Shown here piece by piece: positions 42,497 through 50,873 of a stretch of 64,000 bases of DNA. The stretch is from an uncultured Ruminococcus sp. GTDB taxonomy: Bacteria > Bacillota > Clostridia > Oscillospirales > Ruminococcaceae. The stretch lies in contig NZ_CAKSNX010000004.1 in the NCBI RefSeq assembly GCF_934476685.1, forward strand, positions 62,001 to 126,000, read 5' to 3'. The notes under the pieces are model-generated. The model was not told the DNA's origin. It saw only the letters and a program-made list of their open reading frames with translations, and searched no databases. The position numbers and the translations under genes were made by a program. How positions within the stretch are numbered: position 1 is the stretch's first letter; every line of letters begins with the position of its first letter.

Positions 42497-43087
42497 ATGA
42501 TGAATAAAAGTGATCTTAGAAAACATTATAAAGCATTAAGAAATAGTCTGACTCCTGCTCAAAAATCTTTGCTTGACAACAACATTGCAAAAAGATTTTT
42601 AGGTTTGTCGGAATATCTTGAATGCAGTGATCTGCTTGTATATGTTTCAGAACAGATAGAGGTAGATACAAAGCAGATCATATCTGAGTCCTTAAAAAAT
42701 AAGCGTTTGCTTTGTCCGAGATGTGTGATCGGTACAAACCTTATGCATTTTTACGTTATAGACAGTTTTGATGATCTGGAAAAAGGCGCATATGGAATAT
42801 TAGAACCTATGCAGAAATGTACTCGTGTTGATGAATTCAGCAATGCTGTTTGTATCGTACCAGGTCTGTCATTTGACAGCAATGGATTCAGGCTTGGCTT
42901 TGGAAAAGGATATTATGACCGATTTCTTTCAAATTTTAACGGAACAAAGATCGGTCTTTGCTATGAGTGTTGCTTAAATAAAGAAATTCCATGTGATGAA
43001 TTTGATCTACCTGTCGATATATTAGTTACAGAGGACAGGGTAGTGTATTATAACAACAAACGAAAGGATGATAAGTTAAATGGGTAA
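42497..43087 (+). CDS. 5-formyltetrahydrofolate cyclo-ligase
   Basis: Converts 5-formyl-THF to 5,10-methenyl-THF with ATP, clearing a storage or inhibitory folate. I place the start at ATG 42497, giving 196 residues; the ribosome site is weak. KSDLRKHYKALRNSLTPAQ opens the protein, then the basic KNKRLLCPRC region. The ATP-binding PGLSFDSNGFRLGFGKGYYDRFLS block (about 122-145) is highly diagnostic. With thyX nearby, folate one-carbon chemistry is a common theme. It overlaps mltG by eight bases. Confidence 0.94.
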   Translation: MMNKSDLRKHYKALRNSLTPAQKSLLDNNIAKRFLGLSEYLECSDLLVYVSEQIEVDTKQIISESLKNKRLLCPRCVIGTNLMHFYVIDSFDDLEKGAYGILEPMQKCTRVDEFSNAVCIVPGLSFDSNGFRLGFGKGYYDRFLSNFNGTKIGLCYECCLNKEIPCDEFDLPVDILVTEDRVVYYNNKRKDDKLNG

Positions 43088-44612
43088 GGGTTTAAACCTT
43101 GATGAAATTCTTGGCGAATATAGCGGTAAGGCGAAAAAATCCTCAAAGATAGATTTAGACGATCTTGATATTTCATTTAAAAGTGATGATATATTGCCAA
43201 AAACTGAAAAAAGTACTGATTCTGATGAAAAGGTAAATAAACTGCTTGGTTTTACTGATGATGTTTCAAGTGCATCAGATGAAGAAATTCAAGAAAACGA
43301 TAAGGATCAGCAAACAGTTGAGAATATACATACTTCAAATGAAAGTAAAGCTGAAAATACTAATTCAGATGATCTAAAGCTTCATTTTGGCAGAACAGGT
43401 GAGATGCTTGTCAGTGATCCAGAAGATAAAAACACTGACAAGGTCGATGAACCTAAGCTTCGTTCAACAAACAAGAATAGTAAAACAGATAAGTCTTCAA
43501 AAGCACCAGCTAAAAAGAAGAAAAATAAGAAAAAGAAAAAATCACGCTTTAACGGCAGTATTTTTGGCGGTATTATAATCGTAACTATTATACTCACTGT
43601 TTCAATGGTGCTTGCTGTCGGCGGTATAACCATTGGTATGGAATACTATGGCATAGGAAAAACTGATAATGACATATCCTTTAATATTCCTGAGGGGTCT
43701 ACTAATGATGAGATAGCAGATCTTATGGTGGAAAATGGTGTAATTAAGAATAAAAAGCTTTTCCTGCTTGCTATAAAGATACAGAAGCCTGCTACAATAT
43801 ATCCCGGTGATATCACACTTCAGCCTTCGCTCGGATATTCTGCTATAATCAGCAGACTTTCAGTAATGAGAGAATCTTATGATTCCGTAACTATCACATT
43901 CACTGAAGGCGAAAATCTTCTTGACATAGCAAATAAGCTGGAAGAGAACGGCGTTTGTGCTGCTGACGACTTTATTTTTGAGTTCAATAAAAATCAGGGA
44001 TTTGATTTTGAAAGCAATATAACTGAAAAAGAACGTGAAAATTCATTCTATGCTATGGAAGGATATTTCTTCCCAGATACATATGATTTCTACGTTGGTG
44101 ATACAGCCAGCAACGTTACCCGTGTAGTCAGAGAGCATTTTGAAAGCAAGCTTACAGATAAGATGTTTACAAGAATGGACAAACTGGGTCTTGACCTTAA
44201 TCAGACAATGACATTGGCATCTATTGTACAGCTTGAGGCTGAAAATACAGATGAAATGCCTAAGGTAGCTTCTGTATTCCTTAACAGACTTAATGATCCT
44301 GATACATTCCCTATGCTCCAGTCAGATACAACTACAAAGTATATAGAAAATGTAATTTCAAAGCAGTCTGATAACCAGTCTACCATTGAACACTATACTG
44401 ATTACTATGATACATATCACTGCAAGGGATTGCCAGCAGGTCCTATATGCAACCCAGGACTTGACGCTATAATGGCTGTACTTTATCCTGAAGAAACAGA
44501 TTACTACTACTTCTGTAATAACCTTGAAACAGGAGAAACATTCTACGCTAAGACTCTTGAAGAGCATGAAGAAAATCTTGTTAAGGCAGGATTGGCAGAA
44601 GAAAAGGATTGA
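43080..44612 (+). CDS. mltG: Endolytic transglycosylase MltG (YceG-like)
   Basis: Cleaves nascent glycan strands at the membrane and sets their length. The product has 510 residues. A long, acidic, Ser/Asp/Lys-rich cytoplasmic region (1-158) ends in a poly-Lys stretch before one membrane helix (about 160-190). Then come a LysM-like subdomain and the YceG domain. YAMEGYFFPDTYDF (about 322-335) and the catalytic Glu in LASIVQLEAENTDEMPKVASVFLNRL (in overlapping parts, about 380-405) are intact, as is LPAGPICNPGLDAI. The cytoplasmic extension is longer than in E. coli MltG, a trait common in Firmicutes. Confidence 0.94.
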   Translation: MGKGLNLDEILGEYSGKAKKSSKIDLDDLDISFKSDDILPKTEKSTDSDEKVNKLLGFTDDVSSASDEEIQENDKDQQTVENIHTSNESKAENTNSDDLKLHFGRTGEMLVSDPEDKNTDKVDEPKLRSTNKNSKTDKSSKAPAKKKKNKKKKKSRFNGSIFGGIIIVTIILTVSMVLAVGGITIGMEYYGIGKTDNDISFNIPEGSTNDEIADLMVENGVIKNKKLFLLAIKIQKPATIYPGDITLQPSLGYSAIISRLSVMRESYDSVTITFTEGENLLDIANKLEENGVCAADDFIFEFNKNQGFDFESNITEKERENSFYAMEGYFFPDTYDFYVGDTASNVTRVVREHFESKLTDKMFTRMDKLGLDLNQTMTLASIVQLEAENTDEMPKVASVFLNRLNDPDTFPMLQSDTTTKYIENVISKQSDNQSTIEHYTDYYDTYHCKGLPAGPICNPGLDAIMAVLYPEETDYYYFCNNLETGETFYAKTLEEHEENLVKAGLAEEKD

Positions 44613-44620
44613 TAAGATTT

Positions 44621-45838
44621 ATGTCTGATATTTTAGAAATTTTATCTCCAGTCGGAGATATGGAGTGCCTGCACGCTGCGCTTGATTATGGCGCAGATGC
44701 AGTTTACCTTGGCGGTACCGCTTTCGGAATGAGAGCGGCATCAGCCAAATTTGACCCGCAAACACTCAAAACAGCTTGTGATTTAGCTCATGAAAAAGGC
44801 AAAAAGGTATATCTTACTTGCAATACACTACCTAGAAACAATGAGATCATACACTTTGAGGGCTTTGTAAAAGATGCAGAGGCAGCTGGAGTTGACGCTT
44901 TGATAGCTAATGATATAGGTGTTTTCTCATTAATAAAGAAGTACACGCCTGATATGGAGATACATATTTCTACGCAGGCTGGAATTGTAAATTTTGTCAC
45001 AGCCAATGAATTTTATAATATGGGAGCAAAGCGAGTAGTGCTTGCAAGAGAGCTTTCGCTTGAAGAAATAGCAGAGATCAGAGCTAAAACTCCGAAAGAT
45101 CTTGAGATCGAGTGCTTTGTTCATGGAGCTATGTGTGTAAGTTTTTCTGGAAGATGTATGCTTTCGCAGTATCTGGTAAATCGTGACGCTAACAGAGGAG
45201 AATGTGCGCAGCCATGCAGATGGGGATATCATCTTATGGAAGAAAAACGTACAAATGAGTTTTATCCTATTTTTGAGGATGAAAAGGGAACATACATTCT
45301 GAATGCAAAAGATATGTGTATGATAAATCACATTGATAAGCTTGCAGAAGCTGGCGTCGATAGCTTTAAAATTGAGGGCCGTGCAAAATCTTCGTATTAT
45401 GTTTCTGTAATAACTAATGCATATAGAAAAGCAATGGATATCTATAATGCAGATCCTAAAAACTTTGAATTGCCGCAGTGGCTCAAAGATGAAGTGTTCA
45501 AGGTAAGCCATAGAGCATACTGCACAGGATTTTTCTTTGGTCATCCAAAGGAAAGCCAGTATTACGAAAACAGCGGATATATCAGAGAGTATGACGTTGT
45601 AGCGATCGTTGATTATTGTTCAAATGGAATGATATACTGTACACAGAAAAACAAGTTTAATAAAGGCGATGAGGTCGAAATACTTTCACCGATCGGTGAA
45701 CCTGAAACCATCACAGTTGATGAAATGTTTGATGAGTACGGAAATGAGATCGAAACAGCAAATCATGCAGCTATGAAGATGTTCATAAAGTCATCAAAAG
45801 TTTTTCCAAAGAACTCAATTATAAGAATTAAACGATAA
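44621..45838 (+). CDS. Peptidase U32 family protein, probable tRNA uridine-34 hydroxylation protein (TrhP-like)
   Basis: The 405 residues start at ATG 44621, chosen because the TTG at 44609 is too near the AAAAGGA site. LEILSPVGDMECLHAALDYGADAVYLGG is the U32 barrel start. The Cys-rich signature CFVHGAMCVSFSGRCMLSQYL then NRGECAQPCRWGY (about 167-207) supplies the iron-sulfur-like Cys set, followed by a C-terminal beta domain. Despite the name, relatives such as E. coli YegQ/TrhP work with prephenate in 5-hydroxyuridine formation in tRNA. Other U32 members act on rRNA or ubiquinone, so the exact substrate is uncertain. A terminator follows. Confidence 0.9.
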   Translation: MSDILEILSPVGDMECLHAALDYGADAVYLGGTAFGMRAASAKFDPQTLKTACDLAHEKGKKVYLTCNTLPRNNEIIHFEGFVKDAEAAGVDALIANDIGVFSLIKKYTPDMEIHISTQAGIVNFVTANEFYNMGAKRVVLARELSLEEIAEIRAKTPKDLEIECFVHGAMCVSFSGRCMLSQYLVNRDANRGECAQPCRWGYHLMEEKRTNEFYPIFEDEKGTYILNAKDMCMINHIDKLAEAGVDSFKIEGRAKSSYYVSVITNAYRKAMDIYNADPKNFELPQWLKDEVFKVSHRAYCTGFFFGHPKESQYYENSGYIREYDVVAIVDYCSNGMIYCTQKNKFNKGDEVEILSPIGEPETITVDEMFDEYGNEIETANHAAMKMFIKSSKVFPKNSIIRIKR

Positions 45839-45847
45839 TTTGATTTT

Positions 45848-45883
45848 ATCAGGCAGAATAAAATTGTTCTGCCTGATTTTTTA
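45848..45883 (+). terminator. Terminator of the thyX-U32 unit
   Basis: ATCAGGCAGAA pairs perfectly with TTCTGCCTGAT around an eight-base loop, followed by a T run. Confidence 0.9.
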
Positions 45884-45912
45884 TTGACTTTTGAGCAGGT
45901 AAGTGGTATAAT
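45884..45912 (+). promoter_or_regulatory. SigA promoter of the recombinase gene and its leader
   Basis: TTGACT (45884-45889), a 17-base spacer and a perfect TATAAT (45907-45912) preceded by GTGG (extended -10). It makes a leader of about 130 bases. Confidence 0.85.
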
Positions 45913-45925
45913 AGGTATAGAATAA

Positions 45926-46020
45926 AAATGGCACTAAATCAAAATTTAGTGCCATTTAGAGTGGGGCTAAAAGGTGTGAAACCGTACCGTGTGCGCCGCC
46001 CATACTGTGGGGGCTGAGTG
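45926..46020 (+). ncRNA. Structured GC-rich leader of the recombinase gene, possible xerDC-type RNA motif
   Basis: A perfect 14-base-pair hairpin (45926-45939 with 45944-45957) is not followed by T residues, so it is not a terminator. Next comes a GC-rich block (45961-46017), very unlike the surrounding AT-rich spacer. In it GCCGCCCA can pair with TGGGGGC (about 45996-46014), or the GCCC can instead pair with the earlier GGGGC at 45963-45967, giving two alternative folds. I recall a candidate RNA motif named xerDC described upstream of xer-type genes in Clostridia; I cannot verify that this is a member. The same block also reads as an 18-codon frame ending at TGA 46015-46017. Confidence 0.5.
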
Positions 46021-46051
46021 TTTGAAAAATCAGAAAGGTATGTGAATATCA

Positions 46052-47035
46052 ATGAAAAAAGAATATAAAAATGATTGTCCAAAATATTTAAGTGATTTCC
46101 TTACGCATTTAAGTGTTATCGAAAACCGTGCTGAACGAACCGTTGAAGCATATTATATTGACCTTCGTGTGTTTTTGCGATTTCTCAAAATAAACAATAA
46201 CATCGTAGATCCTGAAAAAATAGAATTTGAAAATATAACAATAGCTGACGTTCCATTTGAACTTATAAAAAAATTCACTCTTATGGACGCCTACTCGTAT
46301 TTAAGCTGGCTCTCTGAAGAACGTGATAATCAAGCACTTGCTCGTTCAAGAAAAGTTTCGGCTCTAAAACACTTTTATGATTATCTGCACAATAAAGTTA
46401 TGCTGCTGGAAAGCAATCCTATTGAAACTCTTGAACAGCCGCACAAAGGTAAAAGTTTGCCTAAGTATCTTTCTCTGAGTGATGCTCAGAAACTACTTAT
46501 GTCTGTTGAAACCAAACATAGTGAACGTGATTACTGCATAATTACCCTTTTCCTTAACTGCGGTATGCGTCTTTCCGAGTTATGCGGACTTAACATAACC
46601 GATATTAACCTTGATAATAAAACTATCAGATTATTCGGAAAAGGCAGAAAAGAACGTATCGTTGCTTTAAATGATGCCTGCATAGCGGCACTCAAAGAAT
46701 ATTTACCTTATCGTGACACGACAGGAACAACTTGTAATGCTTTGTTTTTTTCAGCTAAGAAAAACAGGCTGTCTAAGCGCAGGATTCAGGCTATTGTTGA
46801 GGAATGTATCAATAAGGCTGGTTTATCCAACACAGGTGTAACTACTCATAAACTCAGACATACAGCTGCGACATTAATGTATCAGAATGGCGTAGATACG
46901 TTAGTCTTGAAAGAAGTTTTAGGTCATGAAAGCCTTGCTACAACGGAAATATACACACACTTAAACAATGAAAATATACACCAGGCTATTGAATCTAATC
47001 CCCTTGCAGAGATAAAACCACCTCACAAAAAGTAA
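46052..47035 (+). CDS. Tyrosine recombinase, XerC/XerD type
   Basis: A 327-residue site-specific recombinase. The N-terminal SAM-like core-binding domain (about 8-120) is followed by the catalytic domain (about 135-320). All active residues are present: Arg173 in NCGMRLSELCGL, the Lys in FGKGRKERIV, His266-x-x-Arg269 in THKLRHTAATLM, His292 in LGHESLATTEIYTH and nucleophile Tyr301. Length and motifs fit a housekeeping dimer-resolving Xer enzyme rather than a phage integrase. No attachment site, excisionase or element genes flank it. It stands alone, with its own promoter, structured leader and terminator. Which dif-like site it uses cannot be seen. Confidence 0.9.
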   Translation: MKKEYKNDCPKYLSDFLTHLSVIENRAERTVEAYYIDLRVFLRFLKINNNIVDPEKIEFENITIADVPFELIKKFTLMDAYSYLSWLSEERDNQALARSRKVSALKHFYDYLHNKVMLLESNPIETLEQPHKGKSLPKYLSLSDAQKLLMSVETKHSERDYCIITLFLNCGMRLSELCGLNITDINLDNKTIRLFGKGRKERIVALNDACIAALKEYLPYRDTTGTTCNALFFSAKKNRLSKRRIQAIVEECINKAGLSNTGVTTHKLRHTAATLMYQNGVDTLVLKEVLGHESLATTEIYTHLNNENIHQAIESNPLAEIKPPHKK

Positions 47036-47038
47036 TTT

Positions 47039-47070
47039 AAACTAATAAAAAGAGGTTTATTAGTTTTTTA
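47039..47070 (+). terminator. Terminator of the recombinase gene
   Basis: AAACTAATAAA pairs perfectly with TTTATTAGTTT around a six-base loop, followed by a T-rich run. Confidence 0.85.
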
Positions 47071-47131
47071 TTTTGTTATCATTGCATAAAATTTAAAGAT
47101 ATTTTTGTTTTAAATGATAAAGTAAATTGTC

Positions 47132-47160
47132 TTGACAAATACCTTTTAACATAGTATAAT
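47132..47160 (+). promoter_or_regulatory. Consensus SigA promoter of the GH9 cellulase gene
   Basis: Perfect TTGACA (47132-47137), a 17-base spacer and perfect TATAAT (47155-47160). The leader of about 108 bases is AT-rich and holds GTTAATTAA (about 47173) and its inverse TTAATTAAC (about 47231), which might be regulator half-sites. A second TATAAT at 47211-47216 lacks a matching -35. Confidence 0.85.
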
Positions 47161-47274
47161 TAAATTGTTCAAGTTAATTAATATATTTATAATGGCTAAT
47201 TTAATTGGGGTATAATTAGTTAAATATTTCTTAATTAACTATGATCAAAAAAATTATATTGGGAGGTTTTTTCG

Positions 47275-50200
47275 ATGCAGAAAAAAATCATGGCAGGCAT
47301 ACTTGCTCTCACTATGGCAGCTTCATCTTTTGCAGCCGTTGGAACTGGTGTTATGACTGCCGCAGCAACAACTTTGTCAAGCCAGGAACTTGGCGAATCT
47401 ACGTTCAACAGCGGAAAGGGATTACCTTGGCACGTTTGTGAGAACGCAACAGGCAAAATGAAGTTCGATATCAGTGGTGGAACATATAACATCACCATTG
47501 TAAATCAGGGCGGTACTTCTCAGGCTGGTGTAGACAGATGGGATTGTCAGTTCCGTCACAGAGGACTTACTATCGAAGCAGGTCACAAATACCGTATCAC
47601 TTACAGCCTTAAAGCCAGCAACTCCGGTCATATTTATGCTAAGATCGGTAACATGGTAAATGATAATCAGGAGCTTTGGCACGGTAACGGAACAGTTCTC
47701 AATATGCCTACTCTCGGCACAAATGCTACTCAGGAGCAGGTTGAACAGGCTCTGAAAAACGCAAGTTCAACATACACAACTATTGACTATGGTCAGGGTT
47801 GGGATTATTGGAAGAACGTTCAGATCCCTGCTAATCAGTGGGTAACATACGCATATGAATTTACTGCAGATCAGACTGTTAAGGGTACTGCTGAATATAC
47901 CTTCCATTTCGGCGGTCAGGGCACTTACACCCCATGGGACTGCTTCCCTGCCGGTACTGTTCTTCAGTTTGATAACATGGCTCTTATCGACCTTACAGAT
48001 AACAGCTCAAACTACGAGATCGAAGATGAGTATGTAAGAAATAAGATCCTTGTAAACCAGCTTGGTTACATCAAGGGCATGAATAAAAAGGCTACTCTTG
48101 TTGTTAACGCAAATGACAATACAGCTAAGACTTTCAAGGTTATCAGCGCAAAGACCGGTAAAACTGTTTACACAGGTAAGAGCACTCCAAAGGGTTACGA
48201 TAATGACTCAGGAGATTATGTTCATATTCTTGATTTCAGCAGCTTTGATACAGAGGACGGCGATTATCAGGCTGGTCAGTCTGATAATGGTGCATACTAC
48301 ATTGAGTGCAATGGCGAAAAGAGCTATAAGTTCAATATTGGTTCAGCATCTGAAAATAAGTCAAACTGGCTATATGACGGACTTCTTGATGACGCACTCA
48401 ACTACTTCTATCAGAACCGTTCAGGTATAGATATTGAGTCACAGTACATCACTTCCGGTGACAAGAATACACTGGCTCATTCAAAGGGACACAGCCCTGA
48501 CATAGCTTATGTTCAGAGCAAGTGGGTAAAGAGCTACGCTAATGAAGGTGAGATCGAAAAGGGTACTTCTCTCGATGTTACCGGCGGTTGGTATGATGCA
48601 GGTGACCATGGTAAATACGTTGTAAACGGCGGTATTTCAGTTTGGACACTTCAGAATATGTACGAAAGAGCTAAGCTCACAAACAAGGATACTTCAAAGC
48701 TTGATGACGGTACACTTTCAATTCCTGAAAACAGCAACGGAGTTCCTGATATTCTTGATGAAACAAAGTACGAGATGGACTTCCTCCTCAAGATGCAGAG
48801 AGCTGACGGAATGGTTTACCACAAGATCCATGACTACAAGTGGACAGGCCTTGCAGTTGCTCCTTATGAGGACACACTTACAAGAATCGTTAAGCCTGTA
48901 ACAACTTGTGCAACTCTTAACCTTGCAGCAACAGGTGCTCAGTCATATCGTCTGTGGAAGGATATCGACAGCTCTTATGCAAACAAGTGCCTTGAGGCAG
49001 CTAAGAAGGCATACAGCGCTGCTAAGCAGAATCCTAATATGTTCGCTCCTCTCGATCAGGCTATCGGCGGCGGTGCATATGGTGATACATACGCAGAGGA
49101 CGATTTCTACTGGGCAGCTTGCGAACTTTATACTGCAACAGGTGACAAGACATACTACAATGATCTTAAGCAGTATAAGAACACAAACGCAGGTGCTTCA
49201 GCAGATGACAAGGCATTCAGCATTACCACTTCCCTCGTAGGCGGTGAGAACTCAAAGTCTAAGTCATCATTCAACTGGGGCAGCACAGCTGGTCTTGGAA
49301 CTCTTACACTTTCACTTTACAGCGATATGCTTTCAAGCACAGAGGCTGCAACAGTAAAGAGCTCTATCACAAAGACTGCTGACGAATACATCAAGATCGA
49401 AAATGAACAGGGTTATGGTATCCCATATGAGCCAACAACATTCAAGGACGAGATAAACTGCGGCGATGAAGAGTTTGAAGGTTATGAGTGGGGTTCAAAC
49501 TCAATGGTAGTAAACAACGCTATCGTTATGGCTTATGCAGCTGACCTGAACAAGGATAATTCAGATAAGTATGCAAACGGCGTCGTTTCAGCACTTGACT
49601 ACATTTTCGGTAGAAATGCCGGTGAGTATTCATATGTTACTGGATACGGCGATCACGCTACGCAGTATCCACACCACCGTTACTGGTCATGGCTCCTCGA
49701 CAAGACATTCCCTAAGGCTCCATCAGGCGTACTTTCAGGCGGACCAAACTCTGCTATGCCTGACCCATGGATCAAGGGCGCAGGTTATAAGCCGGGAACA
49801 CTTGCTCCACAGCTTTGCTACCTCGATCATATCGAATCATGGGGCACAAACGAGTGTACTATCAACTGGAACGCACCTCTTGCATGGGTAGTTAACTACA
49901 TGGAAGACTATACAAGCGCAGGAAATGACAGCGGAGATGAGCAGACAAAGAACATTTCTGACTGCACTATCACACTCGGTCAGACTTCAGCAGTTTATAA
50001 CGGAAACGCTATCAAGCCTTCTGTAACTGTTAAGTCCGGTTCTACAACACTTAAGAACGGTACTGATTATACAGTTGCATACAGCAACAATATCAAGAAG
50101 GGTACAGCTGTTGTTACTATCACAGGTAAGGGCAACTACACAGGTACTGTTACAAAGAACTTTACTATCACACAGAGATCAACTAAGAACTGCGATATCA

Positions 50201-50595
50201 CTCTCAGTTCAGATGAAGCATACTTCAGAGCAGTAAGAGTCAAGCCTGTCGTTAAGCTTTCTATCAACGGCAAGCAGGTTGACAGCTCTAACTACACAGT
50301 TGTATATCTGGATAACCTTTCAGTAGGTACTGCTACTGTTAAGATCACAGGTAAGAACAACCTCAAGGGTACAGTTACAAAGACATTCAAGATCGTACCA
50401 CGTTCTATCGCTAACTGCACGATCAAGCTTGATAAGTCAGTAAGCGCAACAAAGCCTGCTGTAAGCGTATATATCGGAGAAAACAAGGTTTACTCAGGAA
50501 ACTATACAGTTGCATACAAGACTGTAAATGGCAAGAAGTGTGTTGTTCTCACAGGTAAGAACAACCTTAAGGGTACAGTAACTAAGGTTATCTGA
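47275..50595 (+). CDS. Secreted GH9 cellulase (CBM4-like - Ig - GH9 - three C-terminal Ig-like repeats)
   Basis: Hydrolyses beta-1,4-glucan outside the cell. In its 1106 residues a signal peptide (about 1-30) comes first, then a CBM4-type carbohydrate-binding module (about 35-240), a CelD-type Ig domain (about 254-355) and a GH9 catalytic domain (about 362-878). The GH9 hallmarks are GGWYDAGDHGKYVVNGG with Asp441 and Asp444 as water-activating base residues, TQYPHHRYW, and WGTNECTINWNAPL with Glu860 as catalytic acid. This CBM4-Ig-GH9 order is typical of theme D (processive or endo) GH9 enzymes. Residues about 893-1106 are three 70-75 residue beta repeats. No dockerin or sortase motif is present, so it is not cellulosomal. 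GGGAGG precedes the ATG. Confidence 0.93.
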   Translation: MQKKIMAGILALTMAASSFAAVGTGVMTAAATTLSSQELGESTFNSGKGLPWHVCENATGKMKFDISGGTYNITIVNQGGTSQAGVDRWDCQFRHRGLTIEAGHKYRITYSLKASNSGHIYAKIGNMVNDNQELWHGNGTVLNMPTLGTNATQEQVEQALKNASSTYTTIDYGQGWDYWKNVQIPANQWVTYAYEFTADQTVKGTAEYTFHFGGQGTYTPWDCFPAGTVLQFDNMALIDLTDNSSNYEIEDEYVRNKILVNQLGYIKGMNKKATLVVNANDNTAKTFKVISAKTGKTVYTGKSTPKGYDNDSGDYVHILDFSSFDTEDGDYQAGQSDNGAYYIECNGEKSYKFNIGSASENKSNWLYDGLLDDALNYFYQNRSGIDIESQYITSGDKNTLAHSKGHSPDIAYVQSKWVKSYANEGEIEKGTSLDVTGGWYDAGDHGKYVVNGGISVWTLQNMYERAKLTNKDTSKLDDGTLSIPENSNGVPDILDETKYEMDFLLKMQRADGMVYHKIHDYKWTGLAVAPYEDTLTRIVKPVTTCATLNLAATGAQSYRLWKDIDSSYANKCLEAAKKAYSAAKQNPNMFAPLDQAIGGGAYGDTYAEDDFYWAACELYTATGDKTYYNDLKQYKNTNAGASADDKAFSITTSLVGGENSKSKSSFNWGSTAGLGTLTLSLYSDMLSSTEAATVKSSITKTADEYIKIENEQGYGIPYEPTTFKDEINCGDEEFEGYEWGSNSMVVNNAIVMAYAADLNKDNSDKYANGVVSALDYIFGRNAGEYSYVTGYGDHATQYPHHRYWSWLLDKTFPKAPSGVLSGGPNSAMPDPWIKGAGYKPGTLAPQLCYLDHIESWGTNECTINWNAPLAWVVNYMEDYTSAGNDSGDEQTKNISDCTITLGQTSAVYNGNAIKPSVTVKSGSTTLKNGTDYTVAYSNNIKKGTAVVTITGKGNYTGTVTKNFTITQRSTKNCDITLSSDEAYFRAVRVKPVVKLSINGKQVDSSNYTVVYLDNLSVGTATVKITGKNNLKGTVTKTFKIVPRSIANCTIKLDKSVSATKPAVSVYIGENKVYSGNYTVAYKTVNGKKCVVLTGKNNLKGTVTKVI
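49951..50592 (+). repeat. Three tandem Ig-like repeats at the C-terminus of the GH9 enzyme
   Basis: Repeats begin near ISDCTITLG, TKNCDITLS and IANCTIKLD. Each carries NYTVAY, a GTA strand, ITGKNNLKGTVTKTFKI and a linker such as TQRS or VPRS. The third is a divergent terminal form in which the SNNLSVGTAT segment is replaced by TVNGKKCVV, and it ends the protein. The middle of repeat 1 shares 24 identical bases (50068-50091) with a repeat in the mannanase gene. Confidence 0.85.
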
Positions 50596-50619
50596 TGATC
50601 TTATAATTTAATAGTACTT

Positions 50620-50653
50620 TATAAACCGTCGCATTTGCGGCGGTTTATTTTTG
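50620..50653 (+). terminator. Terminator of the GH9 gene
   Basis: ATAAACCGTCGC pairs with GCGGCGGTTTAT (one G-T pair) around a short loop and is followed by T residues. Confidence 0.85.
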
Positions 50654-50769
50654 TCAAGTTTAATGGTTTAATATAGTTATATAGTTTATTAATCTTACAA
50701 ATAATAATTAATTTATTTGTCTATTTATACGAATTTATTTTGCTAAAACGTTTTCCTGAAAGTTTTATG

Positions 50770-50798
50770 TTGACTTTATGATACACTTATGATAAACT
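50770..50798 (+). promoter_or_regulatory. Promoter of the GH5_7 mannanase gene
   Basis: TTGACT (50770-50775), a 17-base spacer and TAAACT (50793-50798). A direct repeat TTATGATA overlaps the spacer and -10. The leader of about 70 bases has GTTAAT (about 50807) and ATTAAC (about 50839) in inverse orientation, recalling the pair ahead of the GH9 gene. GTGGAGG precedes the ATG. Confidence 0.6.
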
Positions 50799-50873
50799 TA
50801 ATTATAGTTAATAAAATTAAATTAATTTATCTGACTACTATTAACAAAAAAACAGAATTGTGGAGGTTATTTT

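Noticed and set aside
44930..45544. Leftward 204-codon frame inside the U32 gene
   Set aside because: A long antisense shadow of a highly conserved gene, without ribosome site; composition is that of reversed codons.
46052..47035. Integrase of a phage or integrative element
   Set aside because: The flanks are ordinary chromosomal genes with their own terminators and promoters; no direct-repeat attachment sites, excisionase, repressor or tRNA target was seen.
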